A stretch of DNA of 10,000 bases from Trachelipus rathkii (GCA_015478945.1 JABUQX010060151.1:32501-42500); one strand, 5' to 3'; shown: positions 1 through 8,530, counted from the first letter of the stretch. Translations and numbers: made by a program. The notes: generated from the letters alone by a model not told the origin.

Positions 1-1216
1 AAATGATTGAGAACATGAGGGAGAAGAAGAATAAATTGTATTGGTTTTATGGATTTGCAACAGGCGTATGAATAGAGTTAATAGGGAAGCGTTATGGCAG
101 GTGTTAGTGATATATGGTGTTGGTGGTAAGGCTTTCTGAAATGGAATGAAAAGTAGTATGACGATGAGTGAAGCTGTGTAAGAATAAATGGTGTCCAATG
201 GTGATTGGTTTAGGATTCATAGCGGAGTAAGACAGGGTGTATTTGTCTCCTTGGTTAATTCAATTTGTATAAAGGATGGGGTTATGAAAGAATTCGACGG
301 TGGGGATGGCAGGAAAATGGTGTTAGAATGGTGGAGCAATGGAGATGAGTGGAGGTGGCCGCTACTTATTTAATGCGGATGATTTGGTTCTGTGTGGCGA
401 AATGCTGAAGAGAGTTTGAGAGGACATTGGTAGAGAGAATTTGCAGGGTGTGTAAAGGAGGGCTTGAAAGTAAAACGTAGATAAGAGTAAAGGTTATGGT
501 TGTGAGTGAGGACAGCTCCTCAGTGTGAAGCTATGTTAGATGTTGAGCAGCTGGAACAAGTGTCTGAGTTTAAATATTAGGGTATATGTTGGATGAGAAG
601 GGAACGGACGATGCAGAGTGGAGTAGCAGGAAAGTTGTGAATGCCAGGAAGGTGGCTTGGGCAATTAAAATCGGTGGTGAATGTAAAGGGACTAAGTCTT
701 GAGTGCGCTAGAGTCTTACATGAGGGTATGTTGTTACTGTGTTATTGTATGGTAGTGAGACTATGGTCTGGAATAAGAAGTATAGATCTAAAGTTCAATT
801 GTGTTCAGATGGACAATCTTAGGAGTGCTAGGTGTGAGAAGGATTGATAAAGAGAGGAATGAACGTATTAGAGAGTGGTGTGGTGTGAAGAAAGGGGTAA
901 ATGAGAGAATAAATGAACAGTATGTTTGAGATGGTTTGGTCATCGTGGAAAGGATGAATGATGTCGGTTGGTTAAGCGGATGTATATGGTGAGTGTGTTG
1001 GGAACCGATCGTCTGGGAGACACGAAGAGGAAGTGATTGAGTCGGTCCCGAATGTCTGAAGAGAGAAATGTGAGTTTGGGCAGAGGCGAGAATAAAGGTG
1101 CATGATAGGGAGAGAATGGCGGGGTTTGTATGGGGGCATGGTTGTGGCCCACCTGGGCCAGGGGATCGAACCTTACATTGACGATTTACCATATTTGAGG
1201 GTCCGTCGCGGTCCAT
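1..1216 (+). pseudogene. Decayed LINE (non-LTR retrotransposon) reverse-transcriptase ORF, 3' part
   Basis: In an intact element this protein would copy the retrotransposon RNA into DNA at a chromosomal nick. Recognisable blocks appear in the expected order but in different frames. The motif A region reads FMDLQQAY (46-69, catalytic-type Asp at 52-54). A block with FRIHSGVRQG and DGVMKE lies at about 210-295. The catalytic box reads NADDLVL (372-392), so the usual aromatic residue before ADD is Asn. Post-RT blocks follow: LECARVLHEG (about 698-727), VQMDNLR (about 804-824), RWFGH (929-943), a basic KRMYMV stretch (about 975-993) and KVHDRERMAGFVWG (about 1096-1137). One-base shifts are evident near 70 and 365, and stops are frequent, so it is dead. 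The 5' half, including any endonuclease, lies before the window. The final blocks resemble multicopy LINE proteins of decapod crustaceans. I am confident it is a LINE but not of the clade (RTE/CR1-like possible). Confidence 0.85.
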
Positions 1217-1408
1217 GATGCTCTAGGGGGGGGATTTTCTGTCTGTGACGAGCTCTCGCTAATTAATGGTACATGAGGGGGCGGTAAGCTGGGCTTTCTT
1301 TTCGAACGTTTGTAATGTTCTCCTACTGCTTTTCTTTTTTCCGATGCATGTACAGCCCTTACCCCCCAAATCTTGGGGCAAAGGGGAAGGTGAAGAAAGA
1401 AAGAAAGA

Positions 1409-1416
<8 letters not shown>
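1217..1416 (+). mobile_element. Probable 3' tail of the LINE
   Basis: This is non-coding sequence directly after the last recognisable LINE block. It has a run of eight G at about 1226-1233, a T/C-rich stretch at about 1298-1341, and a purine-rich GAAAGAAAGAAAG stretch (about 1395-1408) that runs into the TA microsatellite. LINEs commonly end in an untranslated region and a simple-repeat or A-rich tail, so assigning it to the element is an inference from position. A frame stays open through part of it, but the translation becomes IYIYIY in the TA repeat, so I do not call a gene. Confidence 0.45.
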
Positions 1417-1476
<60 letters not shown>

Positions 1477-1514
1477 ATATATATATTAGTATAATATATA
1501 TATATATATATATT
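1417..1514. repeat. (TA)n microsatellite
   Basis: This is nearly pure alternating TA with a few interruptions (TATTATAT near 1464 and TTAGTATAATA near 1486). It begins where the purine-rich LINE tail ends and runs directly into the left end of the hAT element. It may be the LINE's terminal simple repeat, a target for the hAT insertion, or both. Confidence 0.95.
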
Positions 1515-1526
1515 TAGGGATGTGCC
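1515..1526 (+). repeat. Left terminal inverted repeat of the hAT element
   Basis: The sequence TAGGGATGTGCC starts with the T/CAGGG typical of hAT ends. It mirrors the right end with one internal mismatch over 11 bases. It directly follows the TA microsatellite, so its target-site duplication would be hidden in repeat sequence. Confidence 0.75.
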
Positions 1527-1541
1527 CCAAATAGTGAAAAA

Positions 1542-1628
1542 GCCGAATACCGAAAATTCGGCTAAAAGTATTAGCCGAATACCGAATATTTGGCCGAATA
1601 ATCACTTCGCTATTCGGCTCCGAATAGT
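1542..1628. repeat. Left subterminal CCGAAT cluster
   Basis: Within 83 bases there are seven copies of the hexamer CCGAAT: forward at 1543, 1575, 1582, 1594 and 1620, reverse as ATTCGG at 1556 and 1612. Copies at 1542-1548 and 1556-1562 form a hairpin with 7-base arms (GCCGAAT/ATTCGGC). Clustered subterminal repeats are known transposase-binding sites in hAT elements. That role here is inferred. Confidence 0.8.
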
Positions 1629-1639
1629 TATTTCAAAGT

Positions 1640-2040
1640 CGGTCATCCATTTAGGGAAAAATAAGAAAAACTACACTGGTCAACAAAAAGGTGAAATTTT
1701 TCGTTGGATGGTCTGTTCGTAGCAGATATAATATAGTAATTTTCGAGGTGCTGATTCCACATATATTCTCGGATTTGCTGTATCACATATCCCGTTTTCG
1801 TGCAATCATGGATCCGTATTTTTGCATATTCCCTAGGAATGAAAAAATTCATGTGCGCACTACCGTAGCTGTATAGACGTTACCTTCGGCATATATCTAC
1901 AGTGGCAGCAAGTTTACTGCGGTCGATATCCGGGAAGATGTGGTAACTTTATTACGTCTACATGTAATGGATCCAATGACCTGGGATGATGTCTATCATC
2001 CATCTGAATACAGTCGGATGGTCCGGCATTGTTCACCCCG
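1640..2040. other. Unassigned interior of the hAT element, no gene recognised
   Basis: This is mixed-complexity sequence between the left subterminal cluster and the first recognisable block of the + strand relic. Short open frames exist on both strands, none protein-like. The stretch ACACTGGTCAACAAAAAGG at 1673-1691 looks like a possible end of an inserted element, but I found no matching inverted copy downstream. The part from about 1980 may be decayed upstream coding sequence of the relic, since the reading DDVYHPSEY (about 1988-2014) lies just before it. That is weak. Confidence 0.4.
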
Positions 2041-3230
2041 GGTGAACTGAACGATCTTGTAATGAGAGTTGTTTTGCCGAAGTTAGTGTCCTGAGCTGTG
2101 TTGGCTTCGAGTTTGCATGAAAATATGACTACTGGACCATGGCACAAGAGTAACATTTTATCGTCACAGAGAAGCAGAGCTGCGGAGGCTCTTCCAGTCA
2201 GATGGGTAACCCTTGTGTTTGCAGTGAAGTTGCAGGCCTACTCTCGCTATGGGACTCCCAGCATACGATGCAGGTGGAGTGGCGACTGTTTATTGACACT
2301 TCCAAGAGCAGTTTTTAAGAAGTGTGTTGTGGATGACAGGCAGACGGTTAACATGTACTGCTTCAGGTTTCCAGTGAGGAACTCGGTACGGATTGAGAGA
2401 AGGAACTAAAATACAAGCAGTTTGGAGACGCGCCAATGGTAAAGTACGCGCAGAAAAAAATGGTAAAACATTTATGGCTCGGTCAGTCAAGCAGGTTTCA
2501 CCAAATAATCCCTGCTTCCTGTGCTATTGGGACCGCCGGGCGCAAAGGATCACTGGACGAAAAGAGAATGGTCACCGAGGGAAACCTTGATGCCAGGTGA
2601 CAGGGAACATCGTAACGTGAACCACGTGTACAGAGAGAAAACATCATCTTACTCCACTACACACAGAAACTTGGTTTGATGAAACAATTTGTGAAGGCCC
2701 CTGGACCATGATGGTGAATGCTTTCGCTATATATATGCTCAACGTTTCCTGTCTGAGTGACGAGAAGAAAAAAGCTGGGACGTACTTTGAATGCCCACAA
2801 ATAACGGACACTACTCCTGCGTGAATTGCTGCCTTTGCTACACAATGACTGTGTTTAGAGGCAAGAGCGTGGAATGCTTTTTTTCCCAGATGTAAGCCAC
2901 CAGAATTTTTGGGGAATCAGGAAAGCCGAGAACCAATTAAACATGTCAGGAACTGCTAGACAGTGTTTCCATTCTCATGGATGTAGAATGAGCATAAAGT
3001 TGCACTACTTACATTCTCACCTAAGAAAATTTCCGGTTAAACAGACTCTAGGCGATGTTTAGTGATGAGCAGGTGACCGCTTTCCCATCAAGCTCTATAA
3101 GCTCATGGTAGGACGTTACCAGGCAAGTGGGCATATCAATTGATGGCCGCTATTGGTTTGGAAGCTTGATGAGGGAGTATCTCCTAGAACGCTATGCACA
3201 GTAGATCGTCCTGCGAAGAGAAAAAGTTAC
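2041..3230 (+). pseudogene. Frameshifted relic of an uncharacterised arthropod multicopy (probably transposon-derived) protein family
   Basis: Several blocks in different frames occur in the order I know from a large family of unnamed arthropod proteins (also common in spiders and crustaceans). GELNDLV is at 2041-2061 and LASSLHEN at about 2101-2124. FYRHREAELRRLF comes next (about 2157-2195), then EWRLFIDTSKSSF (about 2277-2315) and NPCFLCYWDRRA (about 2498-2533). KREWSPRETLMPGD (about 2559-2600) is followed by LGLMKQFVKA (about 2671-2700). FPVLSDEKKKAGT lies at about 2745-2785. CRMSIKLHYLHSHL (about 2977-3020) precedes LGDV/SDEQ (about 3050-3071), and REYLLERYA is at about 3173-3199. Frameshifts lie between nearly every pair of blocks and stops are common, so no product is possible. 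The N-terminal cysteine-rich region I associate with the family is not visible. Function is unknown; a transposase-like origin is suspected from high copy number only. It is convergent with the hAT transposase relic. Confidence 0.7.
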
Positions 3231-3391
3231 CTACCATCGTAGGTAATGTTTTACATTAACTAACCATTCCTTTCTAATTACATTCTTGTTTGTCCATATT
3301 ACTGCTTTATTCATATTGTATTATATGTTTAACATATAATCTATCAAAGGCATGTATCATATCATTGCGATTTGTTTTTCTCCTTCATATA
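3231..3391. other. AT-rich spacer after the + strand relic
   Basis: This is a T-rich, low-complexity transition from the last recognisable protein block into the TA array. No coding or RNA signal is visible. It could be the 3' untranslated part of the inserted relic. Confidence 0.4.
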
Positions 3392-3469
3392 TCATATAAA
3401 TATATATATATATTATATATATATTATATTACCTATAGTAATTTATATATATATCATATATATATATTA

Positions 3470-3520
<51 letters not shown>

Positions 3521-3544
3521 TATATATAATATATATTATATAAG

Positions 3545-3588
<44 letters not shown>

Positions 3589-3608
3589 ATATATATATAT
3601 ATATATAT
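3392..3608. repeat. Internal (TA)n array inside the hAT element
   Basis: This is a long alternating TA tract with interruptions such as ATTACCTATAGTAATTTATA near 3427-3446. It lies between the 3' end of the + strand relic and the C-terminal end of the - strand hAT relic. Frames through it translate to IYIY repeats on both strands and are not genes. Confidence 0.95.
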
Positions 3609-3904
3609 CCCAATAATTGTGATAGACCCTCTTGAAAAAGGTAAAAATCATAAAATTTTACAATCTGTGTTACACACAATATCTCACAAATGCGATGTGA
3701 TAAGCAAAAAACCGATTACATTTTTGGAAATCAGCACATCAATAATCATTTGCGAAACCCCGTCCAAGGAATTTCATGTTTACTAGTGTTATAATACAAA
3801 GTAATAAAACAAAAGAAATAACTATTTTCTTACCTATAGCAAACCATTTCACATATTAAAATAATTAAATGAAAATTGAAAAGTTTCGTAGTTAAAGATA
3901 TTAA
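3609..3904. other. AT-rich hAT 3' region, no gene
   Basis: This is AT-rich sequence downstream, on the - strand, of the recognisable C-terminal hAT domain. It probably contains the end of the transposase frame and its 3' untranslated region. I see no convincing codon structure, RNA gene or inverted repeat. Confidence 0.4.
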
Positions 3905-5150
3905 TTTAAAACTTCATTTGCATAAGCTCTAAGGTTAATGAACAGAAACTTAGCAGTTCTCGCATTTTCAGTGGGATAACCTATTTTCTTCGTGGCTTCA
4001 TTAATATTTCCTTCCTGTTTCTATATTACTTTCACTTTCTCGAGTGGATGACGTGGAACTGAAAAGGTATTTATTGGCTTAGTTTTTTTCAAATTCATAA
4101 AACTATTTCCAATGTTTTTCCCAATTGAAGGGAATATCATTGTCTTCATGGTCAAAATATTTATAAGCTTATATTTTGTTTATTTCTTGATGTAATTCCC
4201 TATGTTAGGGCCTTTTACTTTTATATGTATTAAAGCAATAATCACATCGTCAGAAGAATGAGGCTTCTTTTTTTCACTCTCACTCTTTTCTGTATGTATG
4301 ACGATTTTGATGCACAATTTCTTTAAAACAATCCTTAAAGAAATGAAAATGGGACCTTCAGCTTCACTTTCCACTACGTGAATCATCGTCAGCAGAAGAG
4401 TCAGGAGCTTAATTTTTCATGCATTGCTTTCCATGCCTCAACGACCATATTTTTTACTGATTCATGCTGAAAAATGTGAAAAATTAGCTTGAATCGTAGA
4501 TCTAAGAAAGTAGCTTACACACAAAAATTTATCACATAGAAACTTAGAAAGTCTTTTTCTACTGATTTCTTAAGCTCTTCAACGAGTGTCATTATTCCAC
4601 TGAAGCTTTTGCTTTTAATGCCTTATCTAAAAATAATTTATTGCTATAATGGAAGGGATCACTTGGGAGACTGTTACTTCACGTTTTAATGCTTGTTTGG
4701 GATAGTGACTGTTGTCAAATGGATAAGTAATGGAATAGTTTATGCAGCTAACTAAAGAAAATCAAGTCAATTTTCCCTGATTGCTTCAGTTAGCGTCACT
4801 ATTGACGTAGGGGAACAATTTTTGGTTCAAACAATCTTTTAAGGCATATCATAATAAGTTCTGTTCAAGCGTGTAGAAACGTCTTGAATTAATTTATGCT
4901 GTTTGCCATTCAGCTGCATCTGTAAAGTTTTAAAGGCTTTGCAGAATGCCGTTGCTTGAAAAGGTGAAAATGAGAGGTTGCTTCTGCAAGTAAATAAAAT
5001 ATCTTTACAGACTTCTGACATAATATCCATCGTGAATGCATAGTTGCACATGTGAATAAACATGAAATTGATAGCAGGCCACTCTCCCTTATACTAGCTA
5101 CCATGTTTGGTTCATTATCCGTATGCACTGAAATGAATTGCTATTTTTAG
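3905..5150 (-). pseudogene. 5'-truncated, frameshifted hAT transposase
   Basis: Intact hAT transposases cut and reinsert their element using an RNase H-like domain and dimerise through a C-terminal hATC domain. Reading leftward, the relic shows HTDNEPNMVASIRESGL (about 5125-5075), which is the conserved D-N-x-x-N region around a catalytic Asp. After a frameshift near 5060 it continues with MFIH and MSEVCKD, then QHKLIQDVSTRLNRTYYDM (about 4899-4842). The usual Trp of the STRW motif is Leu. Later pieces are VTISQVIPS (about 4676-4649), MTLVEELKKSVEKDFLSF (about 4595-4541), VKNMVVEAWKAMHEKL (about 4460-4413) and SEAEGPIF (about 4368-4345). A decayed hATC-like end follows (about 4075-3905), with VPRHPLEKV, ENARTAKFLFINLRAYA and an internal stop. 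The N-terminal BED zinc finger and first catalytic Asp are missing: only about 210 bases separate the first block from the right terminal cluster. Confidence 0.8.
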
Positions 5151-5364
5151 AATATTGAAAGTGTCAAAGGCCCTTATTAGGATCTGGACAAAAACAAATG
5201 ACAAAGTGGTGGGCGCCATATTGGCACAAAATTTGCTATATTTTATTTTTTGGTAAAATAAGTTGCTGCAAATTCAAAATTTAAATTGAAATAACATTTC
5301 CCTTATAAGAAATCTAAATTGTTTATAAAAAGCTAATATTTTTAGGTGCTAATTATTTATTAAT

Positions 5365-5417
5365 ATTCGGTATTTTGGCCGAATAGGCCGAATTCCGAAT
5401 ACTTACCGAATATTCGG
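5365..5417. repeat. Right subterminal CCGAAT cluster
   Basis: There are six copies of CCGAAT in 53 bases: forward at 5379, 5388, 5395 and 5406, reverse at 5365 and 5412. The last two copies abut as a perfect 12-base palindrome CCGAATATTCGG (5406-5417). It mirrors the left cluster, and together the two clusters define the element ends better than the short terminal repeats do. Confidence 0.8.
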
Positions 5418-5427
5418 CACAACCCTT
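5416..5427 (-). repeat. Right terminal inverted repeat of the hAT element
   Basis: GGCACAACCCT (5416-5426) is the complement of AGGGTTGTGCC, matching the left end at 10 of 11 positions. The expected final A at 5427 is T. A second partial terminus-like piece, CCTAAATATA (5432-5441), is the exact inverse of TATATTTAGG, which resembles the left junction. Confidence 0.7.
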
Positions 5428-5434
5428 AAAACCT

Positions 5435-5457
5435 AAATATAATATATATATATATCA

Positions 5458-5488
<31 letters not shown>

Positions 5489-5752
5489 GATCATATATAT
5501 ATAATATAGTATATCTAGTTATTATGTTAATATTTCTTATACTATATAATACTATTATATATATATATATTACGTATATATATTATAATATATATAATAT
5601 ATAATAATAATATAAATATATAACTATATATAATAAATATTTATATATATATAATATTATATATATATATATTAATATATATTATATATATATAATAATA
5701 TATATATTATATATATAAATATATATATACTAGTATATAGTATATATATTAT
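5435..5752. repeat. Long decayed (TA)n array flanking the hAT element
   Basis: This tract of about 320 bases is almost entirely A and T, with alternating TA runs broken by AATA, CTAGT, TACG and similar changes. Its purity is lower than the left-flank array, so it is either older or a mixture of TA and TAA units. It contains no open frame of interest. Confidence 0.95.
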
Positions 5753-5954
5753 TTGGCAAGATGGGGTAAGAATTGGAAAGGATTTGACTTTTTAAGGTCA
5801 TATCACTAAAACCGTTAATGTTACTGATATGTTCAATACATGAAAATATAAGGCCAATGATGCATAATCTCATTTCACTAATTATTATCTTTTACCTATT
5901 CTTAAATAAAATCGTTATTGACAAAAAACTGACTTTCCATTTTTTCTCCATTCT
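5753..5954. other. AT-rich sequence, nothing recognised
   Basis: This is ordinary AT-rich non-coding sequence between the TA array and the G-rich block. I see no coding frame, hairpin or element terminus in it. Confidence 0.4.
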
Positions 5955-6105
5955 GGGGTGAGAATGGGGTGGGGGGGGGGGGGTGGGTGGGAGGGGGGGG
6001 GTGTTCGCCTATTGGCAAAATTGGGCGGGGGCGGGTATTGCCTTATAAACAATGGGGGGGTGATTTTCAACGTTGATGTGTGGGGGGGAGTTCGGGAAGA
6101 TATAG
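5955..6105 (+). repeat. G-rich low-complexity block with quadruplex potential
   Basis: This is strongly strand-asymmetric. A 13-base G run at about 5971-5983 is followed by GGG and GGG and then a nine-base G run at about 5993-6001. Further G runs occur at about 6024-6034, 6053-6059 and 6081-6087. At least four closely spaced G runs on one strand satisfy the usual G-quadruplex pattern. An open frame over it gives only glycine-rich translation, so it is not a gene. In an AT-rich setting the block is conspicuous. Confidence 0.75.
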
Positions 6106-6659
6106 CATTTACGTCGAGTTTGTCGAATTACTGTCCATTACTAATAAGATTTTAAAAGTGTTGTGTATATTATTATTATCCAGATTACCTATACTGATAC
6201 GTATATACTATTATTATTGGAACTATTAATTTCAATTATTTATATAACCTCAAATCGTAAATTCATTTCAGTGATATCCGGTTAATTAGACTCCATAACA
6301 CATGGTTAGTGGTAATATAGGAGAAAGAGTGGATGCTCTAAATATACCTATATATTTATATTTCCTATTAGTTTAGCTTTCCGCTGCATTTTATATACGC
6401 GTCTGTTGCTATATATAATTTATTATTATTAATATTTGCTACCCTCTACCTGTTTAAAGCTAATTTTGTTCTAGTGAAAAAGGATAACCGGATTCTTCCA
6501 TTCTTACTCCTATGGAAGAAATACGCATTGCTCCATTCTTACCCAAAAGAATTTTCTTAGGTGTGAGCAATGAGAATAACTCAGTCAGTGAGGCAGAGCA
6601 CTCGAAAATTGCAGACTTTATTGCAAAATAGATCTTGTACCACACAGGGGTGGTTGATA
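6106..6659. other. AT-rich non-coding stretch
   Basis: This is AT-rich sequence with scattered TATATA and ATTATTATT microsatellite-like pieces. A 61-codon frame on the - strand (6460-6645) covers a slightly more complex patch, but I recognise no family and length alone does not support it. No RNA gene or element end is seen. Confidence 0.4.
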
Positions 6660-7215
6660 CTCACTACTACACTCAATATATGAGGTTCTATACTTCATAC
6701 AATTACTACGCTTACTATTATATTATATAGGGATATTGGTCACGCTTACGATCCTATATATTATGTATATGAGTATTATACACTGAGTATACGATACTAT
6801 ATTACTATACTATCTTTATCTTATTTACATAACATTCGAGCTATAATATGATTCACCGCCGTGATTATATTTATCTACTACTTATTTATTAGTACCTTAC
6901 TATTACGTATCCAGTAACATGAATGTATATACCTAGTACATATTACCGTTTGGACTCTCAGATATATATTAAGTTTACTACCTTACATGTAATTATTACT
7001 CTGTATGCTATTCACCTTAGTGATGTCGTAACTATACTTATTAAACTTACTACGTTCAGCTACTATTTTATATACTACTACTATAGTCAGGGTCTATATT
7101 ATTGTATGTGCTCCGCTGCATCGTCAACCACAACATATGTTGATATATATGATGAGCCATTATGGCTAATAGCATGCAGGAAATTATACTCACCTGAATA
7201 TCTTCTTGCTGTATA
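6660..7215. repeat. Degenerate TAC/TTA-rich low-complexity region
   Basis: The sequence is dominated by short TAC, TTA, ACT and TAT words, for example ACTACTACAC (6664-6673) and TACTACTACTATAG near 7075-7086. It looks like heavily decayed simple repeat. Open frames of about 97-98 codons on both strands here fit chance from the biased composition, because their translations are rich in Tyr, Ile, Ser and Thr with no domain pattern. Confidence 0.5.
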
Positions 7216-7219
7216 GAAT

Positions 7220-7870
7220 GATTCATAACATGTAGAGTTTGTAGGAATGTATATGTTGGTGAGGGAGAGTCACAATATTGATCATACAATGCATTTCCGT
7301 ACTTTCGGCTTTGTGGCCGCAAAAAAAAATTTTCACAGGGGTGAGAGAGACATGACTCTATCACCCAAAAATCTTTGCTTTAGGGAGGATAATCAAGGAA
7401 CACCGCACAGCTGATTTTATGTTCAATTTGGGTAGCCGCACGCAAGCTTTCACAATTTATTGGCATACGCGATTTGTTATTCAAAACGTCATAGTATTGG
7501 TCTGACTAAGGGTAACCTCTTGAGTGCCTTATTTTAACATCCACGGAGTTGAAAAATCGAGAAGATTTTCCCTACCACGTCCATTTTCTAGTAGCCACTG
7601 CTACACTTTGTTCAGGCATCTACTCTCTTTTGTAGCCATAGATATTGGTACGAGCAAGTTAAGTATGATATACATTTATACTACCTTCAAAATTATTGAG
7701 TGATGAGAACAAGAACACTGAGGATAGTTTTATGAACTTTGACAAGAAAAATGAGCTACACTCAGAACCAGAGATTATAAACTATTCATATATAATGTTT
7801 TTCCTTTCACAGATTCCGTACAACTCTCGGATTGTCATTCTTGTACCCACATAGTTCGAAAGAAACTCAT
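7220..7870. other. Higher-complexity stretch, no gene identified
   Basis: Base composition is more balanced than in the flanks and simple repeats are few, so this may be single-copy DNA or an old unrecognised element. A nine-base A run lies near 7321-7329. Neither strand has a long or protein-like frame, and I see no tRNA, splice-site series or inverted repeat. Confidence 0.4.
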
Positions 7871-8159
7871 TATCTACGTCATTACAGCCGAGGACACAGT
7901 CTATGCTTATATAATATTATACATAATAGGTATATAACTCAGCATTATATCTATATGATACTTGGATTATTACTAGTTTATTTATATTGCGTATCATTAT
8001 TCTTATAGGCTCATAACATATTATATTTAATATTTATATACTCCGCATTTTATCACCCTACTTTATCATTTCTAATATTAATTATTTTATATGTTAGAAA
8101 ATATGTTTGCTTATTAATATGAGGTATTAAGAAGTAAAATATTGTATATATTACATTTA
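7871..8159. other. AT-rich non-coding stretch
   Basis: This AT-rich sequence grades into the following TA arrays, with irregular TATAT and ATTAT words and no recognised coding or RNA feature. Confidence 0.4.
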
Positions 8160-8530
8160 TTGTTATTATCTATATATCATCATTATATATATATATATAA
8201 TAGTATATAATAATATATAAATATATTAGTATATATACTATATATAGTATATATATACCTATACTATACCTATATATCTATATAATCTATATATATGATA
8301 GATACTCTATATATATATATATATAGTATTATACTACTATATACATATATTACTGCTATATATATATATATATATATATATCACCGTATATATTAAATTT
8401 TCTCTATTAGGCGCTCAAAACGTAGGATTACTACTATATATATATATATATATATATATAATATCCTATTATATATATATATACTAAATAATCATATATA
8501 TATATATATACTATATAACTAACTATATAA
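8160..8530. repeat. Interrupted (TA)n arrays
   Basis: Several TA runs are broken by CTATATATAG, TACC and TATC words, with a short non-repeat island at about 8396-8430 (TTTTCTCTATTAGGCGCTC and following bases). The longest pure runs are near 8358-8380 and 8435-8460. The alternating CTATA/TATAG words suggest decay by point change more than by length change. Confidence 0.9.

Larger units (their letters stand above)
1515..5427 (-). mobile_element. hAT-superfamily DNA transposon relic, composite or nested
   Basis: The left end reads TAGGGATGTGCC (1515-1526). The right end, on the other strand, reads AGGGTTGTGCC (complement of 5416-5426). These are short inverted repeats of hAT type, 10 of 11 matching over the shared core. 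Just inside each end lies a dense cluster of CCGAAT/ATTCGG. The interior holds a hAT transposase relic on the - strand next to the right end, which supports these boundaries. The left half contains an unrelated + strand protein relic and a TA array, so the 3.9 kb span is probably a decayed hAT copy carrying a nested insertion or captured sequence. No 8-bp target duplication can be recognised, because both flanks are TA-rich and the right terminus is altered. Confidence 0.75.

Noticed and set aside
1159..1175. GGGATCGAACCTT resembling a tRNA T-arm
   Set aside because: No cloverleaf can be drawn around it and it lies at the end of the LINE relic.
788..1216. 142-codon - strand frame rich in Ser, Pro, Leu and Thr
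   Set aside because: It is antisense to recognisable LINE blocks and shows no domain. The length comes from the G/A-rich composition of the sense strand.
1266..1517. + strand frame of 83 codons with a hydrophobic start
   Set aside because: Its second half is an IYIY translation of the TA microsatellite and the first half lies in the probable LINE tail.
2393..2590. 65-codon + strand frame considered as an intact small gene
   Set aside because: It contains one block of the larger relic (NPCFLCYWDRRA) but begins and ends at frameshifts relative to the flanking blocks.
3290..3651. Frames on both strands through the internal TA array
   Set aside because: They are translations of alternating TA and have no real coding pattern.
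5958..6155. Glycine-rich + strand frame
   Set aside because: It is a translation of G runs and ends in unrelated sequence.
6923..7364. Overlapping 97- and 98-codon frames on opposite strands
   Set aside because: Composition follows the TAC/TTA-rich DNA, no motif or domain is visible, and there is no supporting context.
1417..8530. Regular repeats considered as a CRISPR array
   Set aside because: They are TA microsatellites without unique spacers, in eukaryotic-type DNA.
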